NCBI GenBank assembly: GCA_947488615.1
Contig: CANKZU010000009.1
Span: 62,001 to 126,000 of the forward strand
DNA length: 64,000 nucleotides
Reading direction: 5' to 3'
Origin: an uncultured Aurantimonas sp.
Lineage (GTDB): Bacteria > Pseudomonadota > Alphaproteobacteria > Rhizobiales > Rhizobiaceae
Shown: positions 31,340 through 40,077 of the stretch, one piece after another
Layout: each line of letters starts with the position of its first letter
Numbering within the stretch: position 1 is the first letter of the stretch
Made by a program: the position numbers and the translations under genes
Notes under the pieces: model-generated
What the model was told of the DNA's origin: nothing
The model's database searches: none
What the model saw: the letters and a program-made list of their open reading frames with translations, nothing else

Positions 31340-34071
31340 GCGAACAGCTCCTCGAGCTGTTTGACGCTGTTTTCGGCGTAGTCGATCAGCGGTGCGTCGG
31401 CATCGAAAGGAAAGCTGACGGCAAAACCCATGATCGGGATGTTGCCATCGAGGCTGGCGTCGATTGGATAGATCAGCAGAAGTCCGCGATCCGGGCTCCG
31501 CTGCCTGCGAATGAAGGGACCACTCGCCGACTTGGGCTGATCGCGCTTGGGTGGTGATTTTCGTTGCCATGCGGCAATGGTCTCTGTCATCGCCTTGTCG
31601 ATCTGATCCTGGCTGAAGTCGATGGTTTCGTCGCGCGGGCTGACCAGCCGACCAATGGTCACCTTCTCGCGATCTCCGGGCATGTGGTTTTCGCGTTCCG
31701 TGAGAATGACTTCGTATGGACCGATCCGGGCAGGCACCTTCGAGCGGCCGTTCGCGATGAGCGCTATTGTCCAGTTTTTGAGTCGACCAGCGCCCACACG
31801 ATTGGTGACGTAGTCGGAGATTGCCCTTGAATTGGCCTTCCAGGAGTCGCGTGAAGTTTCCAGCGATCCCATGAGCTCTGCCACTCTGCCGCCATCGACA
31901 TCTGCCCAGACAAAGCGGCCATTGCCGGTTATGCGTGGCAATCCCTCCAGAAACTCAGAGAAGACATTCAGATTGTGCTCCGCGCTGGATATGTCGAATG
32001 AAACGGTCTCCGAGATCGTTCCGGAAAAGCCCGCGCGAACCGAGGCACCCGAGCGCATCTTGTTGGCAGCCGTGATCAGCATCCCATCTGGATGAGTTCG
32101 CACGCGGTTGCCGAACTGGAGCGGGTTCTCGCCGTTGGCGAACATCAGATCGAATTCCTCGCGGAGCTCGGCGGTGGCTGTCGCGATGTGACGGTACCAG
32201 TCGACGAGATCGGATGACGTGTAGAGGCGACAGAGGTCCGCATAGCGCGGTCGATAGCCGAACCATCTGCCCATCTGCATCAGAGTGTCGTACATGCGCG
32301 ATGTGCGTACGAAGTAGCTGACGCTCAGTCCTTCCAGAGTCAGTCCGCGGGACAGCTTGTCGCCTCCCACCGCAATCACCGAAAGGCCAAGTGGGTGGTC
32401 GGTATAGTCAAGTGCGTCTTTTGCAGACCCGTTGATTCTGCGAACAGTCATGCGCTTGGTTGCATCGAACAGTTGCTGCCGTACCTGGTCCCATATGAGT
32501 TCCGGCAGATCGTGATCGGGCAGCAGTTCTCGGATTTTCGGTGCGTTCGCGTCAAAGTCTCTGTCCCAGAGCTGTCTCAGCCTTTCTTCGGCGTCACCAC
32601 CTGTTCCAGGAAATTCAAGCTGCCGCCTGATGTCGGCGAGTTCCTCTTCGATCAGCCGGGCAACTTGATCCTGCACGAGTGTGAAGCGTGTGACATGGAC
32701 GAGCATGGAGTTGTCTGCATCGACTTCGCCACGAGCACGGCGCGCGGAACACGCCAGAATGTAGGCCAGGATGGCCTCTTTCAGCGATGCTGGTAGGGCC
32801 GAGACGGAGAGCTCCTTCTTATGTTTCGGTGGAAAGTAGGGGCTTGCGTCCCGGACGCGCCTGATGATCGGCAGGCCGGGCGTTTCACCCTCGGTTCCCG
32901 GACGATTCAGCCCGAACACCTTTTCGGGTCCTATGTAGTTCGATGGCGCCGGGATGTTGATGATGAAGCTTCGGGGAAAAAGGTCCTGGCCATGCACGTT
33001 CGAATAGGCTTGATGGTGCATGAAGACATTTGCGAATGGTGTCGCCGTATAGCCGACATATGCGCTCTTCTCGAAAGCGGTCAGCAGGCTTCGAATGAAG
33101 CCATTGGTCTTTGTCGGATCCGCATCTTCATCGATGTTTCCATCGTCGTCGCGGTACTCGTTCGTGTTTGCCGATGCGTTGTCGGCTTCGTCATCGATCA
33201 CGAGCAAGGGCACGTCGCGGATTGTCTTTCCGCCTGGGACGTCGGGGTCGTCGACGCCACGCACCGAGAGAACCCAGGCGAGCAGGTTCTTCAGTATCGA
33301 CACACGCTTCTTGACAACAAGAATGACCGGATCACGGCCTCCGGGGATGATCCGCGTGCCTTGTGCCGTTGCCTGCTTGAAATCGCCGCCATCCGTGCTG
33401 CTGGTCAGTGAGTGTGCGACAAGGAACGGCGCACTTGGCATCTTGCCCGCACCGATCCTCTGATTTTCCTGTTCGGCAAGAAGGTTGAGGCGGGTGTCAA
33501 AGCCAAGAAACCCCTCATCCAGTCTGAGCTGGGTCTGGCTTCGAAGACTGTTGTGAATGCCTGCCAGGACGATCACGAGTGGAAAACCGGCGTCCACGGC
33601 CTTGCAGATCAGGCCGGTATAATTGGACGTCTTGCCGGACTGCACGTCGCCGACCACCAGACCGCGCCGATCCCACTCGCCGGCAGTCTCCGGGTTGCGT
33701 AGGCGATCCAGGATATCGTCCGTTAGGCGATCGAGCTGATCCAGCACCTCGCGGGGCAAACGCTTCTTCTTGTCGAGATAGTGCCGGTAGCGTTTCCAGA
33801 ATTCGAACGACCGTGTTTCCTGCGATGCCGCAATCCAGGCACTGAAGTCATTGTCGTCGATGACGGAGTAGCCGCTGACATGGGTATTGTTCTTTGCCTC
33901 CAGCTCCTTCAGGAGTCGACTGCCGTCTATGCTCCCGAATTGCGGCATGGAAAGCACGGCTGTCACGGTTCGCTCCAGCGCGTCCTGGGTGATGCGCGGC
34001 TCCATCAGAAGAAGCGAGTCAGCGACTCCATAGGCGCTGGAGAACAAGGATTCATTTGATCCTGCAGTCAT
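31336..34071 (-). CDS. Z1 domain ATPase/helicase-like protein
   Basis: A 911-residue Z1-family protein. The P-loop is RRGLVVGDVQSGKTSNY (136-151); the Walker B-like acidic motif is VIDDEADNAS (about 291-300). The Z1 signature region lies near 570-620: KLSRGLTLEGLSVSYFV, RTSRMYDTLMQMGRWFGYR. Z1 ATPases resemble superfamily II helicases and occur with MORC/GHKL ATPases and nucleases in restriction clusters. Its ATG overlaps the GHKL stop (34068) as ATGA, and its stop overlaps the DUF4420 start, placing it in the middle of a tightly coupled operon. Likely the DNA translocation engine; role inferred. Confidence 0.9.
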   Translation of the reverse strand: MTAGSNESLFSSAYGVADSLLLMEPRITQDALERTVTAVLSMPQFGSIDGSRLLKELEAKNNTHVSGYSVIDDNDFSAWIAASQETRSFEFWKRYRHYLDKKKRLPREVLDQLDRLTDDILDRLRNPETAGEWDRRGLVVGDVQSGKTSNYTGLICKAVDAGFPLVIVLAGIHNSLRSQTQLRLDEGFLGFDTRLNLLAEQENQRIGAGKMPSAPFLVAHSLTSSTDGGDFKQATAQGTRIIPGGRDPVILVVKKRVSILKNLLAWVLSVRGVDDPDVPGGKTIRDVPLLVIDDEADNASANTNEYRDDDGNIDEDADPTKTNGFIRSLLTAFEKSAYVGYTATPFANVFMHHQAYSNVHGQDLFPRSFIINIPAPSNYIGPEKVFGLNRPGTEGETPGLPIIRRVRDASPYFPPKHKKELSVSALPASLKEAILAYILACSARRARGEVDADNSMLVHVTRFTLVQDQVARLIEEELADIRRQLEFPGTGGDAEERLRQLWDRDFDANAPKIRELLPDHDLPELIWDQVRQQLFDATKRMTVRRINGSAKDALDYTDHPLGLSVIAVGGDKLSRGLTLEGLSVSYFVRTSRMYDTLMQMGRWFGYRPRYADLCRLYTSSDLVDWYRHIATATAELREEFDLMFANGENPLQFGNRVRTHPDGMLITAANKMRSGASVRAGFSGTISETVSFDISSAEHNLNVFSEFLEGLPRITGNGRFVWADVDGGRVAELMGSLETSRDSWKANSRAISDYVTNRVGAGRLKNWTIALIANGRSKVPARIGPYEVILTERENHMPGDREKVTIGRLVSPRDETIDFSQDQIDKAMTETIAAWQRKSPPKRDQPKSASGPFIRRQRSPDRGLLLIYPIDASLDGNIPIMGFAVSFPFDADAPLIDYAENSVKQLEELFA

Positions 34072-35630
34072 TCAAAGCCCCTTTTTTCGATGTCTTTCGC
34101 CGCCATTGCGCTGGCGATCTCGTCCAGGAAGCCGGCAATCAGTTCAGGATACTGATTGAACGGTTCCATCCCCATCAGTGCTCGGGCGGCCGAAGCAGGT
34201 TCGTTTCCTTCGTGTCTGAGTGCCGAGTACACCGCCTCCATCGCTTTGCGCAATTCGCCGGACGCGCCCTCGAAGGGCAGGCCGAAACCGTCGGGTGACT
34301 CTGCGTTGTTGATGACAATCAGCGGGGCAGGGACTGTCTGCTCGATCAGATTGAGCAGAGCACGAGAGGCGTCGCGATCGACGGAATCCTCGAGCACCTT
34401 GCGAACGAGTGGATGCTCTCTATTGATTTTGTAGAATGTCTTCCCGTGCCTGGTGAGATGCGTCCAGAGAAACGACTGCTTGTCGCCATGCTGACGCTGC
34501 AGAATTTTTCCACGATGCCTGTAGATTCGGGATGCCCGACCGCGAGCGACTCGGGCGATACGCTGGAGGTCCTTGCGCAATTTGGCGGGAGGGCGCGCGC
34601 GTGACTTCTTGACATCGATCTGCCACGAAAGATCGGCGGAGTTGGGCAGATCGATCCTGATGCGCGCCAGCTTGAAATGCTCTTCCTTCTGCATTCCCAG
34701 CCCGAGCCAATCACCCGCGACCAATAGGCGGCGGTTCCTGTAGATATAGAAACCCTGATGTGCGTTCCAGCCTTTCGGTCCGGCGCCAAGCGCATGCCGT
34801 TCAGACGAAATCTTGCTGTGATGAGGGAGAATGAAGGCTTTGATCTCGACTTGCGCGCCGTCCGCAGACAGCGTTTCTGCGGGCAGAGGGTCCACCGCGT
34901 CGATGTCTTCCATGAATGGATCCCAAGGCTCGATCTTGCGTCCGTTCAGATGGATGCTGATCGCATTCCGCCCTGTGAGAAAGCGGTGGAATACCATTGC
35001 CAGATGCTGTTTCACGGCGTCTGCGCGTTCACGAAAATGCTTCTGCGCGGTTTCATCGTCGGCTGAAGCTGTGCCAACGAGCTGATCGAGTCGATCCCAG
35101 AACAGCACCGTGCCGGATGCCTGCTTGGCAAGCAGACCAAGGTCACCCTCGCTGACAAGATCAGGACCCTTGAGTAGCCGCCATTCGCCAGTCTCGGTTG
35201 AGGCAATGTAATCCAAGTCCCATCGCCTGACGGCGACAGACGTAGGCCCTGATCTGCTGAGTACGGTGAGACAGCGGCAATGGGATATCGACGCCGTCTT
35301 CATGCCGAGCCCGAACCGCCCGAGGTCGCTTGAAGATCGATGTGCAAGCGGACTCATGCTTCCGGGGCGCATCGCTTGCACCAGCGCCTTTTCGGACATG
35401 CCCTCGCCATCATCGCGAATTGTGATGCGGGACTCCTGACCTGCCCAGATCAGATCGATCCAGACGTTGCGAGCCTTGGCTGCAATGCTGTTGTCCACGA
35501 TATCCGCCAGCGCGGTAGGAAGGTCATAGCCGAAGGCGCGCAGCGACTCGAACAACTCTGCGGCCCCCGGATTGGCTATGTCGTATTCAGCCGACACGGG
35601 CCAGTTCTCCCGCTTCGCGTTTCTGTTCAT
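34068..35630 (-). CDS. MORC/MutL-type GHKL ATPase
   Basis: A 520-residue GHKL ATPase. Motif N is ALADIVDNSIAA (N47), the G1 box is IRDDGEGM (71-78), and the G2 loop is DLGRFGLGMKTA (102-113). The next ~350 residues fit the transducer domain and an extension with basic, Arg-rich stretches. Bacterial MORC-like ATPases of this type accompany Dcm methylases, Z1 ATPases and nucleases. ATG 35630 overlaps dcm by 44 bases; a GTG at 35597 preceded by GCGGGAG would shorten the overlap to 11 and is a real alternative. Probably a DNA clamp or topology sensor in the defence operon; role inferred. Confidence 0.88.
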   Translation of the reverse strand: MNRNAKRENWPVSAEYDIANPGAAELFESLRAFGYDLPTALADIVDNSIAAKARNVWIDLIWAGQESRITIRDDGEGMSEKALVQAMRPGSMSPLAHRSSSDLGRFGLGMKTASISHCRCLTVLSRSGPTSVAVRRWDLDYIASTETGEWRLLKGPDLVSEGDLGLLAKQASGTVLFWDRLDQLVGTASADDETAQKHFRERADAVKQHLAMVFHRFLTGRNAISIHLNGRKIEPWDPFMEDIDAVDPLPAETLSADGAQVEIKAFILPHHSKISSERHALGAGPKGWNAHQGFYIYRNRRLLVAGDWLGLGMQKEEHFKLARIRIDLPNSADLSWQIDVKKSRARPPAKLRKDLQRIARVARGRASRIYRHRGKILQRQHGDKQSFLWTHLTRHGKTFYKINREHPLVRKVLEDSVDRDASRALLNLIEQTVPAPLIVINNAESPDGFGLPFEGASGELRKAMEAVYSALRHEGNEPASAARALMGMEPFNQYPELIAGFLDEIASAMAAKDIEKRGFE

Positions 35631-37197
35631 TGCTCTCGACCTTGCCGGTCAGAAGGGAATGAAGAGCCTCGCCTATCCACATCGCGAGCAGCGGAGGAAC
35701 CGCGTTGCCAACCTGCACGTATTGCTGCGTGCGATTGCCCTTGAAGAGATAGTTGTCTGGAAAGGTCTGCAGTCGAGCAGCCTCACGAACGGAGAGGCTC
35801 CGGCACTGCAAAGGGTCCGGATGAATGAAGTAATGCCCATCCTTTGAGATGTGAGACGTGATGGTGGTCGAAGCCGCATCCCATAGTTGGACGCGAAAAC
35901 GATCGGAGAACTTACCCGTGGACCAGTTGTTGTGGTTTGGCGCCAGTTCGGAAGGGAAATCCGTTGCCTTCGGTGAGCGGCCGACAACCTCGCCAAAGAC
36001 GGCAGCAAAAAAATAGCGGGCCAGGTCCTCCGCCATGTGACCTCGCGTCTGGTTGTTGGGCAGTCGCGTGAGTTTCCTGTCGACAAGCCAGTTGCTGAGA
36101 TCCTCGGAGCAGAGCTTCGAGCTGCCAGTGCTGTCTCCTTCCCTCGGAGGGACTACATTCATTTTCTGAAGCAGGGTCAGGTAGTGTTTTGCCTTGGACG
36201 TGAATGAGAGTTTCTCGTCCTCGGTCAATCCCGGATCGAGACTGGAAACCTTCGCCATTGCCGACGAGACGACAGCACGCCATTCGTCGGGTCCATCTGC
36301 AGAACGGCTGAGCCCGCTGCGCAGTTTCGGCATGCCTCCGATTGCATCCCGGACTGTAGCTTCAGCGCGTCGTCTCTCGATAAGATCAGCAACCGCCTGA
36401 TCAGAGATGTCGCGTGCCAGATCTTCGCGAACTCCGACGACGATCACCCTGTGTCTCGCTTGGGGAATGCCGAAGTCTTCAGCGCGCATCACGAAATCCC
36501 GCGATCGCGGAACAGCAGTTTCGGTCTTCGGCAGGCGGCGCGGCAGGGGTGAAAGGGCAAACAGCCGGTAACGCCCAGCATCGCGCTGGTGCCCCCGCAG
36601 ATCCTCCAGAACCTGGTCGAAGATGCGACGCTCTCCATCGATTGACGAGGAGAGCATGCCCTTCACATTTTCCATGACGAATGCGGCTGGTTGCAGCCGA
36701 TCTAGAATACGGATGTACTCCTTGTAGAGAAAGTGTCGGTTGTCCTTGCTCGCGACATAGCCTTCCTTGCCTTGGTTTCGGGCGCGTCCGACCAGCGAAT
36801 ATGCTTGGCAGGGCGGACCACCGATCAGGACCACCCTGCCGCTGTTGGCCTCTCGGATTTCGTCCAGACGGGCGTCAAGCAGCGCGGTTGAACCCTCGCC
36901 ACCGAGCTCGAGTTGCCATGCCTCCCTCTCGGCGCGCTTCCATTCATCCGGAAACTCCTTCGACCACTCGGGTTCCTGGGAACCGCTGTTGATGAAATCG
37001 TAGTACAGCTCTGGGGGTGAGCCCTTGAACTGGCGCAGAAAGCTTCGGAGAAGCAAAGTTGTATGGGCAGTTGCCTCCTTCTCTATGGAGAGGTCGATCG
37101 AGAACGCGTATTTTCCATTGTTGTCGCGGACGTTGGAAAAGCCTTCGGCGAGTCCTCCGGGACCAGCGAAAATGTCGACGACTGCGTATCTTGGCAA
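35587..37197 (-). CDS. dcm: DNA (cytosine-5) methyltransferase
   Basis: A 536-residue C5 methyltransferase. Motif I AVVDIFAGPGGLAEGF (5-20), motif IV IGGPPCQAYS with catalytic Cys130, motif VI ENVKG (176-180), motif VIII QARHRVIVVG (246-255) and C-terminal motifs IX-X (LQTFPDNYLFKGNRTQQYVQ, VGNAVPPLLA) are all seen. The stretch between VIII and IX is the target-recognition region (about 300-430). First gene of the defence operon, divergent from vsr with 74 bases between starts, so both promoters lie there. It should mark host DNA for self-recognition; the recognised sequence cannot be read. Confidence 0.93.
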   Translation of the reverse strand: MPRYAVVDIFAGPGGLAEGFSNVRDNNGKYAFSIDLSIEKEATAHTTLLLRSFLRQFKGSPPELYYDFINSGSQEPEWSKEFPDEWKRAEREAWQLELGGEGSTALLDARLDEIREANSGRVVLIGGPPCQAYSLVGRARNQGKEGYVASKDNRHFLYKEYIRILDRLQPAAFVMENVKGMLSSSIDGERRIFDQVLEDLRGHQRDAGRYRLFALSPLPRRLPKTETAVPRSRDFVMRAEDFGIPQARHRVIVVGVREDLARDISDQAVADLIERRRAEATVRDAIGGMPKLRSGLSRSADGPDEWRAVVSSAMAKVSSLDPGLTEDEKLSFTSKAKHYLTLLQKMNVVPPREGDSTGSSKLCSEDLSNWLVDRKLTRLPNNQTRGHMAEDLARYFFAAVFGEVVGRSPKATDFPSELAPNHNNWSTGKFSDRFRVQLWDAASTTITSHISKDGHYFIHPDPLQCRSLSVREAARLQTFPDNYLFKGNRTQQYVQVGNAVPPLLAMWIGEALHSLLTGKVESNEQKREAGELARVG

Positions 37198-37271
37198 AAT
37201 GGAAGTCCCGGCAATAAGTTATGAAGACGAGTTGATTTGAATCATCCTAGAGGAGAATTACTTCAAGCGGT

Positions 37272-37754
37272 ATGGTTGATATTGTAAATACTTCAACACG
37301 TTCTCGCATGATGGCCTCCATCCGTGGCACCAACACGAAGCCCGAAATGGTGCTCCGTCGTCTGTTGCACGCATCTGGCCTGCGCTACCGACTGCATGCA
37401 AGGGATTTGCCGGGAAAGCCGGATATCGTGTTCCCTCGCAGGAAGGCGGTCGTTTTCGTGCATGGGTGTTTCTGGCATCGCCACTCTGGCTGCCACTGGT
37501 GCACGACACCTGCTGCCAACGTCGATTTCTGGAGCAAGAAGTTTGCTGAGAACGTGAAACGTGACCAGCGGTGCGTCGAGGCTCTTGTCGAACTTGACTG
37601 GCGCGTTGGAACGGTTTGGGAGTGCGCGTTGAGAGGTGATGAGGCGCCACGAACGTCGATCATGCTTCAGGATTGGCTGGATTCGGACAGTCTAGAGTTC
37701 GAGACGGACTTGATTCGCCCGAGGGCGACTATTCCATCGGCCTCGACTCCGTGA
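37272..37754 (+). CDS. vsr: Very short patch repair endonuclease
   Basis: A 160-residue Vsr protein. Catalytic Asp51 lies in LPGKPDIVFPRRKAV and the supporting histidines H64 and H69 in FVHGCFWHRH; zinc-binding Cys/His residues follow in the SGCHWC segment. The N-terminus TRSRMMASIRGTNTKPE is typical. Vsr nicks next to T in T:G mismatches left by deamination of 5-methylcytosine, so it partners the dcm gene. The proposed GAGGAG ribosome-binding sequence is ~16 bases from the ATG, longer than usual. Its 3' end overlaps the integrase 3' end by 26 bases. Confidence 0.92.
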   Translation: MVDIVNTSTRSRMMASIRGTNTKPEMVLRRLLHASGLRYRLHARDLPGKPDIVFPRRKAVVFVHGCFWHRHSGCHWCTTPAANVDFWSKKFAENVKRDQRCVEALVELDWRVGTVWECALRGDEAPRTSIMLQDWLDSDSLEFETDLIRPRATIPSASTP

Positions 37755-39051
37755 GCATTGACTCGATCGCGCTTCGCCGGGACTGTCGATCCAGCGTGTA
37801 CGTATTCCGCCTGAACTCGACCCCATCGAGCAGAGCCTTTACGTAGCCGGAGACAGTGTCCGCAGCCATGATCAGCGTCGAGTCGAGTGTGTGGACGTAT
37901 TTGCTCGTGACTGATCCCTTGGCATGACCAATCAGCGCGGCAATCGTGATCTCGGTAAAACCCAGATCGTTCGCAATGCTCGCAAAACTGTGCCGGAGCA
38001 CGTGAGGCGTGACGTCCCAGAGCGGCGTGTCCTTGAACAGCTTCTTCCAGCTCTGCGGGAAGTTTCCGACCGCGTTGTCGATGCCCTGGCCGGGAAAGAC
38101 GTAGGTGCCGGTTCTCTGAGGCCGCTCAATCTCCAGATACTCCACGACGGGAAGCCCGACCGGACGAACCGATGAACCTTCCTTGCTGTCGATCAGCCGC
38201 AGGCAGCTCCCTTCGAGATCCACCTCGCTCCATTTGAGATTGACGATTTCGCCGCGCCGGCAGCCTGTTACCGCGATCAGCCGGAGGATCTCGGCATGTA
38301 ACCTGTAACGGTCGTTTCTCTGTGCCTCCCTGAGAATGCTACCCAGGACCCGATACTCGGCTTCGCTGAGCCGGCGGTCGCGAACCTGGTACTTCGGTTT
38401 GCGGAGGCCATGCGTCGGATTGTGTTTGATCACTCCGGCCTCGACCGCATAGGAGAATATGCCGCCAAGCAGGCCCATGGTCCGGATCGCGGTTCCGCGA
38501 CCGCCGCGAACGATGGCCTTGCCGCGCAGCTTTTCGGTTTTCATGGTCACGCGTGTCTTGCCGGCGATGATGTCCTTCATCAGGTTATTCATGTCCGGCT
38601 TGGTGATGTCCCGCACACGTCGCGTCCCAAGAAGAGGAATGATGTGCCTACGGATACGGCCGACATCGGTGGCGATGGTGGTATCCTTCTTCGGCCGTCC
38701 GGCTTTCCCAAGAATGAGTCCAGCTTCCATGTCGGCGATGTACTGTTCGCAGAGCTGCTTTATGGTCAGCGCTTTCCGATCTTCTTCTCGTTCCTCTGCG
38801 GGGTCATCACCATGAGCGACTCGGCCAAGCTGCGCTTTCGCTTCACGACGCGCGGTCTCTGGGGTCCATATGCCATGGAGGCCTATTGTATAGCGACGCG
38901 AACGTCCTCTTGATCGATATTGAATCACATAGCTGCGCTTTCCGGATGCGAAGACGCGCAGACCAAACCCAGGGAGTTCATCATCCCAAATGACGTAGTC
39001 TTTGGTGCCTGTTTCGGCCGTATCGACGACCCGTTTGGTGATCTTCGCCAT
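37729..39051 (-). CDS. int: Tyrosine recombinase, ICE integrase
   Basis: A 440-residue phage-type integrase with an N-terminal DUF4102 arm-binding domain (GFGLRVFASGKRSYVIQYRS), a SAM-like core-binding domain, and a full catalytic domain: Arg in VTGCRRGEIVNLKW (about 263), HVLRHSFAS (about 345-353), GHAKGSVTSKYVHTLD (His and the Tyr nucleophile near 372-384). It should insert the ICE at the tRNA-Arg(CCG) fragment ~180 bases upstream of its start. Direction of transcription is away from the attachment site, so its promoter lies between 39052 and the att core. Confidence 0.93.
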   Translation of the reverse strand: MAKITKRVVDTAETGTKDYVIWDDELPGFGLRVFASGKRSYVIQYRSRGRSRRYTIGLHGIWTPETARREAKAQLGRVAHGDDPAEEREEDRKALTIKQLCEQYIADMEAGLILGKAGRPKKDTTIATDVGRIRRHIIPLLGTRRVRDITKPDMNNLMKDIIAGKTRVTMKTEKLRGKAIVRGGRGTAIRTMGLLGGIFSYAVEAGVIKHNPTHGLRKPKYQVRDRRLSEAEYRVLGSILREAQRNDRYRLHAEILRLIAVTGCRRGEIVNLKWSEVDLEGSCLRLIDSKEGSSVRPVGLPVVEYLEIERPQRTGTYVFPGQGIDNAVGNFPQSWKKLFKDTPLWDVTPHVLRHSFASIANDLGFTEITIAALIGHAKGSVTSKYVHTLDSTLIMAADTVSGYVKALLDGVEFRRNTYTLDRQSRRSAIESMLTESRPME

Positions 39052-39152
39052 GGTCCCAGTCCCTGCCGGACCCGACTTTCACGTAAGCACCACGTAAGCG
39101 CTTCGCGGCAAATTCGGGCGTATTCTCGGATAGAGACTTCGGAGAGCGGATT

Positions 39153-39173
39153 CTGAAAATCAATGTTTTTCAG
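39153..39173. repeat. Inverted repeat next to the attachment site
   Basis: CTGAAAA-tcaatgt-TTTTCAG inverted repeat between the integrase start and the att core. Its right part, TCAATGTTTTTCAG, recurs with one inserted base just outside the element (TCAATGATTTTTCAG, 39283-39297). Could be an integrase or excision-factor binding site, or chance. Confidence 0.35.
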
Positions 39174-39230
39174 GTGGTTATCGTTCTCTGGCGTACCCTA
39201 TCGTGCAATTCGGATAGGCCCTTAGACCAG

Positions 39231-39275
39231 CTCCGAAGGCAGAGGTCACTGGTTCGAATCCAGTCGGGTGCACCA
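39231..39275 (+). tRNA. 3' fragment of a tRNA-Arg(CCG) gene: ICE attachment site
   Basis: The 45 bases match tRNA positions 32-76: anticodon loop CTCCGAA with anticodon CCG, 3' anticodon-stem strand GGCAG, variable loop AGGTC, T-arm ACTGG-TTCGAAT-CCAGT, 3' acceptor strand CGGGTGC, then ACCA. The 5' half is absent: the bases just before (gaccag) do not pair with GGCAG, and no GCACCCG 5' acceptor strand lies upstream. So this is the duplicated 3' end left when an element inserts into a tRNA gene. The intact tRNA should lie at the far left end of the ICE, outside the window. Confidence 0.85.
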
Positions 39276-39304
39276 CTCTTTTCAATGATTTTTCAGCGCG
39301 ATGC

Positions 39305-40060
39305 CTATGCCGGGGCGAGAAGAATCGCGAATCCTTGAACGAGATAGACCGCGCCGATCCCCAGCACGATGGTCTTGGTCCAGGTTCGATACTGGCGATC
39401 GGTGATCCGATCGAGGACGGTGCGGGCAAGCGAGGTACCGACGACCGCCAAGCCCGCGCCCATCAGCAACAGCCAGGCGGAGACCGCGCCGTCCCCTGCC
39501 GTCACGATGACGCCGAAATAGACCAGCTTCGTTCCATGCGCCATGACCTGACAAGCCGACTTGCTGGCCACGATGATGCGGCGATCCACCGGCATGCGGA
39601 CGAGAAACGCGTCGAGGAGCGGGCCTGATACGCCCGAGACGAATTGCAGGCCGGTGCCGACGAAGCCGGCAAATTCGGCCGCGCCGCGCCGCCGGGCATG
39701 GGGCGCGTAGCGCTCGGGCAGGGCGAAGGCCATGAACGGCACCAGCCCGAGGCAGATCAGCACGGTGGCGCGATCCGGCACGATCAAGAGAAACGAAAAC
39801 AGCGCCAGCGCCGCCGCCGATCCGGCGGCGAACCGCGCCACGACGCGAAAATCGATATAGCGCCACCACAGCACCGCCCGCCAGCCATTGGCGGCCAGCT
39901 GCGTGACGCCGTGCAGGATCATCGCCGCCGGGACGGGCAACAGGAACAGGAGCCCGCCCATCAACACCATGCCGCCGGCTATGCCGAACACGCCGCTGAG
40001 GAACGACGTGCCCAGAACGAGCACGGCGAGCCCGATGAGGGCGAGCGGTCCGCTCAGCAT
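39305..40060 (-). CDS. TauE/SafE family sulfite/anion exporter
   Basis: A 251-residue membrane protein with about eight hydrophobic segments in two related halves, each opening with the family GIAGG/SGVSGP-type motif (LSGVFGIAGGMVLMGGLLFL near 20-39 and QFVSGVSGPLLDAFLV near 139-154). TauE/SafE proteins export sulfite, sulfoacetate or related organic anions. It is the last gene of the tctCBA-hydrolase run; the start ATG 40060 lies 17 bases past the FAH stop. Substrate not deducible. First gene outside the ICE. Confidence 0.83.
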   Translation of the reverse strand: MLSGPLALIGLAVLVLGTSFLSGVFGIAGGMVLMGGLLFLLPVPAAMILHGVTQLAANGWRAVLWWRYIDFRVVARFAAGSAAALALFSFLLIVPDRATVLICLGLVPFMAFALPERYAPHARRRGAAEFAGFVGTGLQFVSGVSGPLLDAFLVRMPVDRRIIVASKSACQVMAHGTKLVYFGVIVTAGDGAVSAWLLLMGAGLAVVGTSLARTVLDRITDRQYRTWTKTIVLGIGAVYLVQGFAILLAPA

Positions 40061-40077
40061 CAGCTGCGCCCTCGAAC

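Noticed and set aside
26630..37754. DISARM or BREX as the identity of the large defence operon
   Set aside because: No DrmA/DrmB, phospholipase-D protein, PglZ or BrxC is present; the MORC, Z1, DUF4420 and AIPR genes fit a different system.
39178..39429. Minus-strand frame with the peptide HPTGFEPVTSAF
   Set aside because: This is the antisense translation of the tRNA fragment and its flank, a well-known spurious protein, not a gene.
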